64,000 nucleotides of DNA from Sinorhizobium fredii NGR234 (GCF_000018545.1 NC_012586.1:372001-436000); one strand, 5' to 3'; counted from the stretch's first letter, positions 50,567 through 59,859 are shown. Notes: a model not told the origin generated them from the letters alone. Numbers and translations: made by a program.

Positions 50567-50995
50567 ATGAGCGGTGACAATCCCGCTTTCGCAACCCTGA
50601 AGCGGTTCTACGCTGCAGAGACGGTCTACCTCGCGCCCGGCGGCGGCGATTTCGGGCCGATTGCGGAGACACTGGATCCGGGCTGCGTGCTTTATCAGCC
50701 GGCCACTCTTCCCTATGGCGGCGAATGGCGCGGTCCGGAAGGTTTTCGGGCGTGGATGGAGGCCTTCGGCAGGGTCTGGTCGCACCTGGAAGTGCGCGAT
50801 CCGCAGTTCTATCCGTCGGGCGATGAGGTCATCGTCAGCCGCTCCCATGTTCATGCCACGGTGCGTGCGACCGGGCAGGCCGTCGACTGGCCATTGATGC
50901 AATTCTTCCGCGTCCGCAACAACCGCATCGTCGAGCTGCGTCCTTTCTATTGGGATACGGCCGCCCTGCTTGCCGGCATCGGAGGCAGGTCATGA
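50567..50995 (+). CDS. SnoaL/NTF2-like protein
   Basis: The product has 142 residues from ATG 50567. A GTG at 50519, eight bases after AAAAGGAGG, could give 158 residues and cannot be excluded. The fold is an alpha+beta cone: FATLKRFYAAETVYLAPGGG, GEWRGPEGFRAWMEAFGRVW and VIVSRSHVHATVRATGQAVD. Members are small hydrolases, isomerases or structural proteins. The stop overlaps the following SDR start by 4 bp, so it belongs to the operon. Role unknown. Confidence 0.75.
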   Translation: MSGDNPAFATLKRFYAAETVYLAPGGGDFGPIAETLDPGCVLYQPATLPYGGEWRGPEGFRAWMEAFGRVWSHLEVRDPQFYPSGDEVIVSRSHVHATVRATGQAVDWPLMQFFRVRNNRIVELRPFYWDTAALLAGIGGRS

Positions 50996-51810
50996 GCAAG
51001 CGTGAAGTGGTCATCGTCACCGGCGCGAGCTCCGGCATCGGCCGCGCCACCGCGGTCCATCTGGCTGAGTTCGGCTATGATGTCGGCCTGACCTTCGGGT
51101 CCAACGAGGCGGCAGGCGAGGAGACGGCACGCCGGGTGCGCGCCGCGGGAGGCCGCGCAGAAGTGCGACAGATGTCGCTTGGCGATCCCGCAAGCATAGA
51201 GCGGGCGTTGGGCGGACTGATCGAAGCCTTTCGGGGCGTTGCTGCCTTCGTCAACAATGCCGGCACCTTGGCCCTTGCGAGTTTCACCGACATCAGCCTC
51301 GCCGATTGGCGCGGCGTGATCGACGTCAACCTGACGGGCAGTTTCCTGGCCGGCCAACTCATCGCCCGCCACATGATCGAGACGAAAACGCCGGGCCGGA
51401 TCGTCAACGTCTCATCGGTGCACGAGGCGGTGCCACTTCTGGGAGGGGCCGCCTACTGCACATCCAAGGCGGGCATTGGCATGCTGACCAAATGCATGGC
51501 GCTCGATCTTGCGCCGCATGGCATCCGCGTGAATGCCGTAGGTCCGGGAGAAACCGCGACCCCGATGATCGGTGTGGCCGAAGGCGAGGACATCATGGGT
51601 CGGCGCCGGCCCGAAACACCGCTCGGCCGCCCCGGCACACCGGGCGAAATGGCCGGCGCGATCGCCTATCTGCTGGCTCCGGAGGCGAGATTTACGACAG
51701 GCACAACGCTGTTCGTCGATGGGGGACTGACGCTGATGGCGGCGATCGGCAATCAGCGGACGATCATGGAATCGATGCGCCAAGGGGAGGTCACCAATGG
51801 GAATTCTTGA
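50992..51810 (+). CDS. Short-chain dehydrogenase/reductase B
   Basis: The product has 272 residues from ATG 50992. The cofactor motif is VTGASSGIGRATAVHLAEFG, then FVNNAGTLAL, catalytic Ser in NVSSVHEAVP and Tyr/Lys in YCTSKAGIGMLTKC. The C-terminus has GTTLFVDGGLTLM plus about 24 extra residues. It resembles glucose 1-dehydrogenase-like SDRs. It overlaps the SnoaL gene by 4 bp and SDR C by 14 bp. Confidence 0.87.
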   Translation: MSKREVVIVTGASSGIGRATAVHLAEFGYDVGLTFGSNEAAGEETARRVRAAGGRAEVRQMSLGDPASIERALGGLIEAFRGVAAFVNNAGTLALASFTDISLADWRGVIDVNLTGSFLAGQLIARHMIETKTPGRIVNVSSVHEAVPLLGGAAYCTSKAGIGMLTKCMALDLAPHGIRVNAVGPGETATPMIGVAEGEDIMGRRRPETPLGRPGTPGEMAGAIAYLLAPEARFTTGTTLFVDGGLTLMAAIGNQRTIMESMRQGEVTNGNS

Positions 51811-52537
51811 CGGAAAAACAGCGATAGTAACGGGAGGAGCAGGCGGCGTCGGCTCGGCCGTTGCCTCTCTCTTTGCTCAGGAGGGAGCAAAGGTCGCGGT
51901 CTTCGACATGAAGGAGGACGGTCCGCAGGGCATCGATTTCTACCGCAAAGTGGATATTACCGATGAAGGCGCCGTCCGCGCGGCCGTGGCGACTGTCGTG
52001 GAGGTGCTCGGCCTGCCCGATGTGCTCGTCAATGCGGCAGCCATAGCTGGTACCGGCGCGCCCACCCACGAGGCAACGTCGGAGGATTTTGACCGCGTCT
52101 TCGCGATCAACGTCAAGGGCACGTTCCTGTGTACCAAGCACGTCATCGCCGGACTGCTTGCGACCGGTCGCCCCGGCAGCATTGTCAATATCTCATCGAC
52201 CTACGGCGTCGTCGGGAACGCGGATATTCCACTCTATCACGGCACCAAGGCGGCCGTTCGTCTTCTGTCGAAATGCGACGCCGTCACCTATGCCGAGAAG
52301 GGCATCCGGTCAAACGCAATCATCCTGGGGTCGACCCGCACGGACATGACGGTCGCGGCCATGAAGGCGAGTCCGGAGGGCGAGGCCTATGTCCGTAATC
52401 TGATCGCTGCACATCCGATGAAGCGGCAGGCCGAACCGGTCGAGATCGCAAGGGTCATCGCGTTCCTGGCGTCCGATCTCGCCTCCTTTGTCACCGGCGC
52501 AGATATCCCAGTCGATGGCGGCTACACCGCTCAGTGA
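51797..52537 (+). CDS. Short-chain dehydrogenase/reductase C
   Basis: The product has 246 residues. The cofactor motif is VTGGAGGVGSAVASLFAQEG, followed by LVNAAAIAGTGAPTHEATSE, SSTYGVVGNADIPLYHGTKA with the catalytic Tyr/Lys, and the end GADIPVDGGYTAQ. It is closely related to SDR D at 53615-54412 (same NxAAIAGTGxPTH, NADIPLYHxTKAA, LLSKCDAxTYA and GGYTAQ blocks). Each of the two is followed at once by a binding-protein gene, so the pair looks like a duplicated cassette. Confidence 0.87.
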   Translation: MGILDGKTAIVTGGAGGVGSAVASLFAQEGAKVAVFDMKEDGPQGIDFYRKVDITDEGAVRAAVATVVEVLGLPDVLVNAAAIAGTGAPTHEATSEDFDRVFAINVKGTFLCTKHVIAGLLATGRPGSIVNISSTYGVVGNADIPLYHGTKAAVRLLSKCDAVTYAEKGIRSNAIILGSTRTDMTVAAMKASPEGEAYVRNLIAAHPMKRQAEPVEIARVIAFLASDLASFVTGADIPVDGGYTAQ

Positions 52538-52565
52538 TCGAAAAACAAAACATAGGGAGGAGAGA

Positions 52566-53618
52566 ATGAAACTGAGGAACTATTTTGCGGCCCTTCTGGT
52601 GTCGATGGCAATTTTGCCGGGCAGTGTGCGGGCGCAGGAGGTCAGGATCGATGTCGGCGACGGCATCACGGTGCCGCTCAAAACTGAAGGGCCATTGAAG
52701 ATCGCCTTTTTTTCCGAAGGCGCGAACAATTCAGCAATGCAGGCCAGTATCGACGGGGCAACACGGGCGGCCACGGAGCTCGGTTGGCAGATCGACGTCT
52801 TCGACGGGAAGTTCGACGCTGTCACGCAGCTGAACCAGCTTCAGAACGCGCTGACCAGGGGCTACGACGCATGGGTTCTGAAGGCCGTCGAAGGCAATAC
52901 CATGTGCGAGATCGCGACGAAGGACGCACCCGCCAAAGGGATTGTAGTCGTGATCTCCGTTCTGTCGATCTGTGGGCGAGGTGCGAACGAAGGCGAGGCG
53001 CTCTGGTCGCCGGGTACGCTCGCCTATGTCGGCGGGGCAGAAACGCCGAAGGCCTTTTTCCAGGTCCTCGATCGCATGGGGCGAGAGAATCCAGGCCCAC
53101 AGAAGCTCGGTGTCATCACTGGCCCGGAACTCAACCCGATCACCAAGAACCACGAGGCAGCGCTGCGGATGTTCGAGGCCAAGTATCCCGACGTCGAAGT
53201 GGTTGCTGTCGCGCGAACCGACTACTCGACGCCCTCAGCCTTGGAGAAGGCAGCGCCGATGGTGCAGGCCAATCCGGACATCACCCTTTATTACACCGCT
53301 TTTTCCAACCTTGCGAAGGGCCTGGTCCCGGTGCTCGAGCAGGCGGGCTTAATCGATAAGGCGAAAATATACGACAACGGCGCCACCGCATGGGCCGCGG
53401 GGGCGATCATGGAAGGCGCTGTAAAGCTGTCGAGCGCCAACCGGCTAGGTTCCAACGCCTACAACGCCGTGATGGCGATCGACCGCGCCAGGAAGGGTGA
53501 GAACCTTCCGCGTGCCATCGGCGATCTCGGAGAGCCGCTGGTCGACGGCACGCCTCCAACCGATCCCTATCTGATCGATTCCGCCAACGTGGCGTCCTAT
53601 CAACCGGAGGTCGAATGA
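52566..53618 (+). CDS. Periplasmic binding protein 1 of a three-member set (sugar-type ABC importer)
   Basis: The product has 350 residues from ATG 52566. The signal peptide (LRNYFAALLVSMAILPGSVR) cuts near VRA/QEV. The mature part starts with VRIDVGDGITVPLKTEGPLK, then FFSEGANNSAMQASIDGATR and FDAVTQLNQLQNALTRGYDA, the pattern of ribose-type (PBP1/TorT-like) binding proteins. It is the most divergent of three paralogs (others at 54434 and 55852): it has YYTAFSNLAKGLVPVLEQ where they have VYTNMSKGAVPALEA-type sequence. Only one ATPase/permease pair is present to serve all three. Confidence 0.85.
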   Translation: MKLRNYFAALLVSMAILPGSVRAQEVRIDVGDGITVPLKTEGPLKIAFFSEGANNSAMQASIDGATRAATELGWQIDVFDGKFDAVTQLNQLQNALTRGYDAWVLKAVEGNTMCEIATKDAPAKGIVVVISVLSICGRGANEGEALWSPGTLAYVGGAETPKAFFQVLDRMGRENPGPQKLGVITGPELNPITKNHEAALRMFEAKYPDVEVVAVARTDYSTPSALEKAAPMVQANPDITLYYTAFSNLAKGLVPVLEQAGLIDKAKIYDNGATAWAAGAIMEGAVKLSSANRLGSNAYNAVMAIDRARKGENLPRAIGDLGEPLVDGTPPTDPYLIDSANVASYQPEVE

Positions 53619-54412
53619 GCACCGTCGGCGCCTCCATCGTTTACAACGTGCCGGTCCATTCGATGATGTCGCTTGCCGGCAGGCGGGCGCTTGTCACCGG
53701 CGGCTCCGGCGGCATCGGTCGCGCCATCGTGGACGAGTTCCTGGACCTTGGCGCCGCGATCGGCGTGACGGATCTGGTCGCGCCGGAGGTTGATCTCGCT
53801 TCCGGAGCCGTCTTCTGCGCGGCCGACATCACCGACGAGACCGATGTGCAGCGCATGTTCGATACGCTCACCACGAGCCTCGACGGCGCGTTCGATATTC
53901 TGGTGAATTGCGCTGCGATCGCCGGGACAGGCCGACCGACACATCTCGCCTCTGCCGAGGACTTCGATCATGTCTTCGCCGTCAACGTGAAGGGCGCGTT
54001 TCTATGCGGCGGGCAGTTCATTGCCCGCTGCCTCGAACGCGATGCGGAAGGCGTCATCGTCAATGTCTCGTCGATCAACGGTGTGATCGGCAGTGCCGAC
54101 ATCCCGCTTTATCACGCGACCAAGGCGGCGCTGCAGCTTCTGTCGAAGTGCGATGCCATCACCTATGCGGACCGGAAAATCCGCTCGAACTGCGTGCTGC
54201 CAGGTTCGACGCGCACGGAGCTGACGCTTCGCGCGCAGGCGGAGAGCGATGATCCGGACGGTTATGTGCGCCGCCTGGTTCAGGCACATCCGATCGGCCG
54301 GCAGGCGCTGCCGGAGGAAATCGCAAGGGTCGTGGCCTTTCTCGCTTCGGATGCATCCGCCTTCGTGACGGGTGCCGATGTCGCGGCCGACGGCGGTTAC
54401 ACCGCTCAATAA
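53615..54412 (+). CDS. Short-chain dehydrogenase/reductase D
   Basis: The product has 265 residues; the start overlaps the binding-protein stop by 4 bp. A 17-residue lead precedes RRALVTGGSGGIGRAIVDEF. It has LVNCAAIAGTGRPTHLASAE, SSINGVIGSADIPLYHATKA (catalytic Tyr/Lys) and ends GADVAADGGYTAQ. It is a close paralog of SDR C. Both probably oxidise or reduce related intermediates. Confidence 0.87.
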   Translation: MSTVGASIVYNVPVHSMMSLAGRRALVTGGSGGIGRAIVDEFLDLGAAIGVTDLVAPEVDLASGAVFCAADITDETDVQRMFDTLTTSLDGAFDILVNCAAIAGTGRPTHLASAEDFDHVFAVNVKGAFLCGGQFIARCLERDAEGVIVNVSSINGVIGSADIPLYHATKAALQLLSKCDAITYADRKIRSNCVLPGSTRTELTLRAQAESDDPDGYVRRLVQAHPIGRQALPEEIARVVAFLASDASAFVTGADVAADGGYTAQ

Positions 54413-54433
54413 GATCAAAGGAGGAGGTTAAAC

Positions 54434-55495
54434 ATGAGAAAATTCAAATCACTGAAGAGCTCCCTGTCAATCGCCAGCCTGCTCGCCGCACTGGCGGCTC
54501 CCGCAGCCGCAGAGGATGTCTCGATCGACGTTGGGACCGACAAGCCGATCGTCGTGCAGAAAGGCGCATTGAAGCGCATCGCGCTCTTCATCGAGATGGG
54601 AACCAACACCGCTGTCCAGTCGACGGTGACAGGCGCTCAGGAGGCCGCAGCGCTGCACAGCATCACTGTCGATGTCTTTGATGCGCGTTTCGACATCGGC
54701 CGGCAGGTGAACCAGATGCAGAATGCGCTGATCGGCGGCTATGACGCCTGGATCGTCGCGGCGATCGAGGGCGAGCAGGTGTGCAACATGGCCGCCAGCG
54801 AGGCGCCGAAGGCCGGCATTCCGGTGGCGGTGGTCACGATGGCGATCTGCGGCCGTTCGATCAACGAGGGCGAAGCGATGTGGTCGCCTGGCACACTCAC
54901 CTATATCGGTGGGAACGAAAGCCCGAACTCCTTCGAGCGCGTGATGCAGCAGGCGGTGATCGACCATCCCGGACCGCAGAAGATCGCCGTGCTGACCGGT
55001 CAGCCGTTGCACCCGATCACGCTCGCCTTCGACAAGGCACTCAAGAAATTCCTTGCCGAGAACCCGCAGGTGACGCTGGCTGCCACCCATCGCACCGACT
55101 ATTCGCCGGAAATGAACCAACAGAAGGTGCAGACCACTCTGCAGGCAACGCCAGATCTCGACGCTATCATCGGTGTCTACACCAATATGTCGAAGGGCGC
55201 AGTCCCGGCGCTGGAGGCGGCGGGATTACAAGGCAAGATTCGTCTCTACGAAGCAGGCGGTACGGTGTGGTCGGTCGATGCGCTGAAGTCCGGCGCCATC
55301 GCCGCCACTACCGGATACTACCGCGGCACTGCCGCCGAAACCGCCGTCGAAATGCTCGTCAAGGCCTTCAACGGCGAGCCCGTGCCACGCGCCGTCATGA
55401 ACGACGGCCATGCGCTGATCCCCGGACAGTCGCCCGGCCAGGTCGGAATCGTCACGGTCGCCAATGTCGACCAGTACGTTCCTCAGTCCCCGTGA
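54434..55495 (+). CDS. Periplasmic binding protein 2 of the set
   Basis: The product has 353 residues, with GGAGGAGG before the ATG. The signal peptide (LSIASLLAALAAPAAAEDVS) cuts near AAA/EDV. The mature protein begins VSIDVGTDKPIVVQKGALKR and has FIEMGTNTAVQSTVTGAQEA, FDARFDIGRQVNQMQNALIG and GGNESPNSFERVMQQAV. It is very similar to protein 3 at 55852-56889, less to protein 1. The motif SICGRG/AICGRS/ACGRS near the middle is shared by all three. Confidence 0.87.
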   Translation: MRKFKSLKSSLSIASLLAALAAPAAAEDVSIDVGTDKPIVVQKGALKRIALFIEMGTNTAVQSTVTGAQEAAALHSITVDVFDARFDIGRQVNQMQNALIGGYDAWIVAAIEGEQVCNMAASEAPKAGIPVAVVTMAICGRSINEGEAMWSPGTLTYIGGNESPNSFERVMQQAVIDHPGPQKIAVLTGQPLHPITLAFDKALKKFLAENPQVTLAATHRTDYSPEMNQQKVQTTLQATPDLDAIIGVYTNMSKGAVPALEAAGLQGKIRLYEAGGTVWSVDALKSGAIAATTGYYRGTAAETAVEMLVKAFNGEPVPRAVMNDGHALIPGQSPGQVGIVTVANVDQYVPQSP

Positions 55496-55502
55496 GGCCG
55501 CG

Positions 55503-55850
55503 ATGACCAACACCACCGATCAAATCGTCCTCATCGTGGCCTTCGATCCCATGCCGGGGCGTAAGGAGGCCTTTCGCGAGCACCTGTTCGCGCTGGTGCG
55601 CGCGATGAGCAAGGAACCGCACTTCGTCAACACGATTGTGCATGACGATCTGAACCACGCCGACCGGCTCGTCCTCTACGAGATCTGGTCGGGAACCAGG
55701 GAGCGCTGGCTCCGGGAGGAGCCGCAGAAACCCTACCGCAAAACCTATGAAGAGGGCCTGCCGGGGCTGCTCGCCGACCGCATCGTGCAATGGATGGTGC
55801 CTGTGGCCGAGTGGGGCAGCAGCCTGACGGCGCATATCCAGGGAGAATGA
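55503..55850 (+). CDS. ABM-family (antibiotic biosynthesis monooxygenase-like) small protein
   Basis: The product has 115 residues from ATG 55503. The ferredoxin-like ABM fold is suggested by IVLIVAFDPMPGRKEAFREH, FVNTIVHDDLNHADRLVLYE and IWSGTRERWLREEPQKPYRK. Relatives include quinol monooxygenase YgiN and heme-degrading proteins, though many have no known activity. It lies between binding-protein genes 2 and 3, taking the place the SDR has in the other two cassettes. Confidence 0.75.
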   Translation: MTNTTDQIVLIVAFDPMPGRKEAFREHLFALVRAMSKEPHFVNTIVHDDLNHADRLVLYEIWSGTRERWLREEPQKPYRKTYEEGLPGLLADRIVQWMVPVAEWGSSLTAHIQGE

Positions 55851-55851
55851 G

Positions 55852-56889
55852 ATGAAACACGCAGCAATTGCCGCCTTCCTCTTAGCAGCCGGCTCGGCCT
55901 CGGCCGAAGAGATCAAGGTCGATGTCGGCCTGGACAAGCCCGTCGTCATCGATACCGAACAGCCGCTGAAGCTCGCACTGTTCATCGAGATCGGCACGAA
56001 CAGCGCGGTGCAGTCGACCATCACCGGCGTGGAAAAAATGGCCGCGAAATACGGCTTTTCCTATGACGTCTTCGATGCCCGCTTCGACGTGGCGCGCCAG
56101 ATCAACCAGATGGAGACGGCCCTTTTCAACGGCTACAACGCCTGGATCGTCGTACCCGTAGAAGGAAGCCAGGTCTGCGACATGGTGACGAAGCGGGCGC
56201 CGGCTGAAAACGTTCTGGTCGCCCATGCCACCGGAACCGCCTGCGGCCGCTCGTCGATGGAGGGCGAAGATCTCTGGTCTCCCGGAACGCTGACCTATGT
56301 CGGCGGCAACGAGACGCCCGGCGCGTTCAAGGCCATTATGGAAAAGGCGGCGGCCGACAATCCCGGTCGCCAGAAGGTTGGCATCCTGACCGGTCCCAAC
56401 CTGCACCCGATCACTGTGTCCTTCGACAAGGCGCTCGACGAGATCAAGAAAGAGTATCCGGACTTCGAAGTGGTCGCCCTCCATCGCACCGACTACTCGC
56501 CGCCCGACAATCAGATGAAAACGCAAACCATGCTGCAGGCCAATCCGGACCTCAGCATCATGGTCGGCGCCTACACCAACATGTCGAAGGGCGCTGTTCC
56601 TGCACTGGAAGCCGCAGGCAAACAGGGCCAGGTGAAGGTCTACGAGGCGGGCGGTACCGAATGGTCGGTGGAAGCGCTGAAGTCGGGCGCGATCCAGGCA
56701 ACGACCGGCTTTTACCGGCAGACGGCCGCCGAGGCTGCCGCTCAGGCCATCCTCGATGCGCGGGCCGGCAAGAAGGTACCCCGAGTGATCCTCAACGACG
56801 GTCATGCACTGATCCCGGGTCAGGAGGCTGGAAAAGTGGGTCTTGTCACCCGCGACAACGTCGCCCAGTACACACCGGAATCACCGTGA
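55852..56889 (+). CDS. Periplasmic binding protein 3 of the set
   Basis: The product has 345 residues; the ATG is in the GGAGAATGAGATG junction after the ABM gene. The signal peptide (KHAAIAAFLLAAGSASA) cuts near ASA/EEI. The mature part begins IKVDVGLDKPVVIDTEQPLK and shares FIEIGTNSAVQSTITGVEKM, FDARFDVARQINQMETALFN, HRTDYSPPDNQMKTQTMLQA and AYTNMSKGAVPALEAAGKQG with protein 2. It is directly followed by the ATPase gene (30 bp). Confidence 0.87.
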   Translation: MKHAAIAAFLLAAGSASAEEIKVDVGLDKPVVIDTEQPLKLALFIEIGTNSAVQSTITGVEKMAAKYGFSYDVFDARFDVARQINQMETALFNGYNAWIVVPVEGSQVCDMVTKRAPAENVLVAHATGTACGRSSMEGEDLWSPGTLTYVGGNETPGAFKAIMEKAAADNPGRQKVGILTGPNLHPITVSFDKALDEIKKEYPDFEVVALHRTDYSPPDNQMKTQTMLQANPDLSIMVGAYTNMSKGAVPALEAAGKQGQVKVYEAGGTEWSVEALKSGAIQATTGFYRQTAAEAAAQAILDARAGKKVPRVILNDGHALIPGQEAGKVGLVTRDNVAQYTPESP

Positions 56890-56919
56890 TTTCATGAGGG
56901 CCACGGAGGAGGAACGGAC

Positions 56920-58458
56920 ATGAGCACGCTTGCAGCACAAAGACCACCGGCCATACGCCTGCGCGGTGTGCGCAAGTCGTTCGGAATGGTGGAGGCACTG
57001 AAACCGGTCACGCTGGACGTTGAGGCTGGGAAAATTCACGCGCTTGTCGGCCAGAACGGCGCGGGAAAGTCGACCACGCTGGGCATTCTCGCCGGCCGCA
57101 TCGCTGCGAGCGGCGGCGACATCGAGATCGGCGGCAGCAGGGTAGAACTCGGCGATCCGCGCCGGGCCCGCGCAGCCGGCGTGGTCGCCATCTACCAGGA
57201 GCTGACCATCGTTCCCGCGCTCTCCGCCGTTGCCAACGTTTTCCTTGGCCAGACCTATGCACGCCGGGGCCTATTGGCCGAGGCGGCCATGCGCCGCCGG
57301 TTCCATGAACTGACCGCCCGCCTCGGCGTGACGATATCTGCCGAGGCGGAGGCCCGCAGCCTGTCGGTCGCCGACCAGCAGACGCTCGAGATCCTGCGCG
57401 CGCTTGAGGCGAATGCACGCATCATCCTGTTCGATGAGCCTACGACCGCGCTCGCGCCGCCGGAGCGGGAGGCCCTCTTCAAGGTGATGCGGGATCTTCG
57501 TGCGGCGGGACATACGCTGATTTATGTCTCCCACAACCTCGACGAGGTGCTCGACATTTCCGACGCCATCAGCGTCTTCCGCAATGGCCGCCTCATCGAA
57601 ACGCGTCCAAGACCGGATTGGACCAAATCGCGGCTCGTTGCCGCGATGCTGGGCGAGGACATGGGCGACATCTATCATCGCCGCCCCGCCGCCCGGCCGC
57701 TCGGCGGCCCGCCCGCCCTCAGCGTTCTCGGCTGTTCTCTGCCGGGCGCGATCGAAGGCATCGGGTTCAGCGTCAGGGCAGGGGAAGTGTTGGGTATCGG
57801 CGGTCTCGTTGGCTCGGGGCGCAGTAGTCTGCTGAGGGCCGTGGCCGGCCTCGAGCCGCAATCCAGCGGCTCCATGGAGATCGGCGGCAAGGCCGTTGAA
57901 TGGCCACGCACGCCACGGGCGGCGCGGCGGCTCGGCATCGCCCTTGTGCCGGAGGATCGTAAGCATCAGGGGCTCGTGCTCGGTCTACCGGCCGCCGACA
58001 ACGTGACGCTTCCCAATTTCGGCGCCGTCGCCCCGTTTGGGCTCATCAACAACCGGTATATGACCGATCGTTCAGCCGTCGCCACGCGCGCCTTCGGCTT
58101 CGACCCGCGCAGGTTGGCGGCGCCGGTCGGAACGCTTTCCGGCGGCAACCAGCAGAAAGTGCTGCTGGCGCGCTGGGCCTATGAACGGCCGAAGATCCTG
58201 CTTGTGGACGAACCCACGCGCGGTATCGACGTGGGTGCAAAGTCCGAGATCCTCAATTCCCTCCGCGCCTTCGCGGACCAGGGCCTCGCCGTCATCATCG
58301 TTTCCTCCGAGCTTGAAGAGATCTGCGCGCTTGCCGATCGAGTGGTCGTGCTCGCCGAAGGTCGGCTTGTCGATCACATCGATTCGAACCGCGCCGAACT
58401 CTCCGTCCATCTTGTCCTGAACAGCGCCTTCGGCGTGGAAAGGCACCATCATGACTGA
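56920..58458 (+). CDS. Double-cassette sugar ABC ATPase (RbsA/MglA-like)
   Basis: The product has 512 residues. The first cassette has LVGQNGAGKSTTLGILAG, IYQELTIVPALSAVANVFLG, LSVADQQTLEILRALEANAR and IILFDEPTTAL. The second has GIGGLVGSGRSSLLRAVAGL, GTLSGGNQQKVLLARWAYER and ILLVDEPTRGIDVGAKSEIL. The layout is that of ribose/galactose-type ATPases. It overlaps the permease start by 8 bp and serves the three binding proteins upstream. Confidence 0.92.
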   Translation: MSTLAAQRPPAIRLRGVRKSFGMVEALKPVTLDVEAGKIHALVGQNGAGKSTTLGILAGRIAASGGDIEIGGSRVELGDPRRARAAGVVAIYQELTIVPALSAVANVFLGQTYARRGLLAEAAMRRRFHELTARLGVTISAEAEARSLSVADQQTLEILRALEANARIILFDEPTTALAPPEREALFKVMRDLRAAGHTLIYVSHNLDEVLDISDAISVFRNGRLIETRPRPDWTKSRLVAAMLGEDMGDIYHRRPAARPLGGPPALSVLGCSLPGAIEGIGFSVRAGEVLGIGGLVGSGRSSLLRAVAGLEPQSSGSMEIGGKAVEWPRTPRAARRLGIALVPEDRKHQGLVLGLPAADNVTLPNFGAVAPFGLINNRYMTDRSAVATRAFGFDPRRLAAPVGTLSGGNQQKVLLARWAYERPKILLVDEPTRGIDVGAKSEILNSLRAFADQGLAVIIVSSELEEICALADRVVVLAEGRLVDHIDSNRAELSVHLVLNSAFGVERHHHD

Positions 58459-59431
58459 CTCTCTCGCAATCGCTGCTCAGCCCATCGCAACTGGCCGCAG
58501 GCACTTCGTCGACATCGCGCTACGTTACGGGCTGATTATCGTGCTTGTCGTCCTGGTCGCCGTCAGCCAGTTCCTGTATCCACGTTTTCTCGATCCGCAA
58601 AACATCAAGAATATTCTGAGCCAGAACGCGCCGCTCGGCATCGTAGCGGTCGGCATGACGCTCGTCATGATCACCCGTGGTTTCGATCTCTCGGTTGGCG
58701 CGAGCTACGCTGCCGGCGCGACCGTTTTTGCAAGCCTTGCAGTTGCCGGATGGTCCCTATGGTGGGCCGGCGCGGTGACGCTACTCATCGGCCTTGTGGC
58801 CGGCCTGATCAACGGGACGATCATCACGCGTATCAACGTCAATCCGTTCGTGGCAACGCTCGGCACCACCTCGGTCTTCAGCGGTCTCGCCTTGCTCTAC
58901 TCGAATTCCTCGCCTTTCGTGGTCTCCGACAAGACCTTCGCCATGATCGGCCGCGGGAGTTTCCTCGACGTGCCGATCAGCATCTGGATCCTCGCTGCGG
59001 TGCTCGTCGTCGGCGAGCTCGTGCTGGCGCGTACCGTCTACGGCCGCTCCCTCTACGCGATCGGCGGCAATGACGAGGCGGCTCGCCTCGCCGGGCTTCC
59101 CACAGCGATGCTGCGTACTTCGACATATGTCATTTGCGGCGTGTGCGCCGCGCTCGGCGGCATGATCATCGCCTCGCGCCTTTCCATAGGGCAAGCGGAT
59201 ATCGGCACGTCGATGGCGCTCGATTCCATCGCCGTGGTGGTCATCGGCGGCACGTCACTGATGGGCGGCGAGGGATCCGTCTGGCGAAGCGCCATCGGCC
59301 TCATGATCGTTGCGGTGCTGACCAATCTTCTCGACAGTCTGGCGGTCGATTCCAACTACCAGCTCGTCATCAAGGGAACGATCGTGGTTGCCGCGGTCGC
59401 GCTCGACGCCTTCGCTCGGTCGCGCCGATGA
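58451..59431 (+). CDS. Sugar ABC permease (RbsC-like)
   Basis: The product has 326 residues with eight or more membrane segments, beginning YGLIIVLVVLVAVSQFLYPR. The family signature is NILSQNAPLGIVAVGMTLVM and ITRGFDLSVGASYAAGATVF, with INVNPFVATLGTTSVFSGLA and YAIGGNDEAARLAGLPTAML. It forms the homodimeric channel with the RbsA-like ATPase. The stop overlaps the following VOC remnant by 4 bp. Confidence 0.92.
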   Translation: MTDSLAIAAQPIATGRRHFVDIALRYGLIIVLVVLVAVSQFLYPRFLDPQNIKNILSQNAPLGIVAVGMTLVMITRGFDLSVGASYAAGATVFASLAVAGWSLWWAGAVTLLIGLVAGLINGTIITRINVNPFVATLGTTSVFSGLALLYSNSSPFVVSDKTFAMIGRGSFLDVPISIWILAAVLVVGELVLARTVYGRSLYAIGGNDEAARLAGLPTAMLRTSTYVICGVCAALGGMIIASRLSIGQADIGTSMALDSIAVVVIGGTSLMGGEGSVWRSAIGLMIVAVLTNLLDSLAVDSNYQLVIKGTIVVAAVALDAFARSRR

Positions 59432-59811
59432 TCGCCGGCATCACCATGTCGCGGTCGCCGTCGACGATCTCGCCGCAGGCCTCGCCTTCTACGGGTTCTT
59501 CGGCTTGCGGGAGGCGCAACGGGCGGAACTGCCCGATGGCAGGCTGCTGGTCCTCCTGCGAGGGGACCGCCGTTGAGCTCGTCTGGTCGAATACGACGAC
59601 CCGCTCCGTTCCGCTGCCGCTTCCCGACGATCTCCGGCGAACCGGTGTGAAGCACGTCGCATTCCAGTCGGACAATCTCGATGCGGATCTGGGGCGGTTG
59701 GCGGATCTGGGCATCCGGCCGGTCGTCGGTCCATCGCATTCGCCCTACGGGCTCCGCTTCGTATTTTTGAACGACCCGGCGGGAAACCGGGTCGAGATAA
59801 TGGGCAACTAA
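59428..59811 (+). pseudogene. VOC-family gene with two compensating frame shifts
   Basis: The product pieces are MIAGIT in frame A (from ATG 59428), HVAVAVDDLAAGLAFYGFFG and LREAQRAELPDGRLLVLLRG in frame B, then GTAVELVWSNTT to RLADLGIRPVVGPSHSPYGL and NRVEIMGN in frame A again, ending at 59811. Joined, they form one complete VOC (glyoxalase-like) domain of about 128 residues. The shifts are consistent with one lost C near 59446 and one extra G near 59564. Neither frame alone codes for the full protein. It may be a fresh pseudogene or contain sequencing errors; recoding is not suggested by any slippery site I can see. Confidence 0.65.
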
Positions 59812-59859
59812 GCCCCCCAACGACGCCGCATCGCCCCGATGCGGCCTGAAAGGAAAGAG

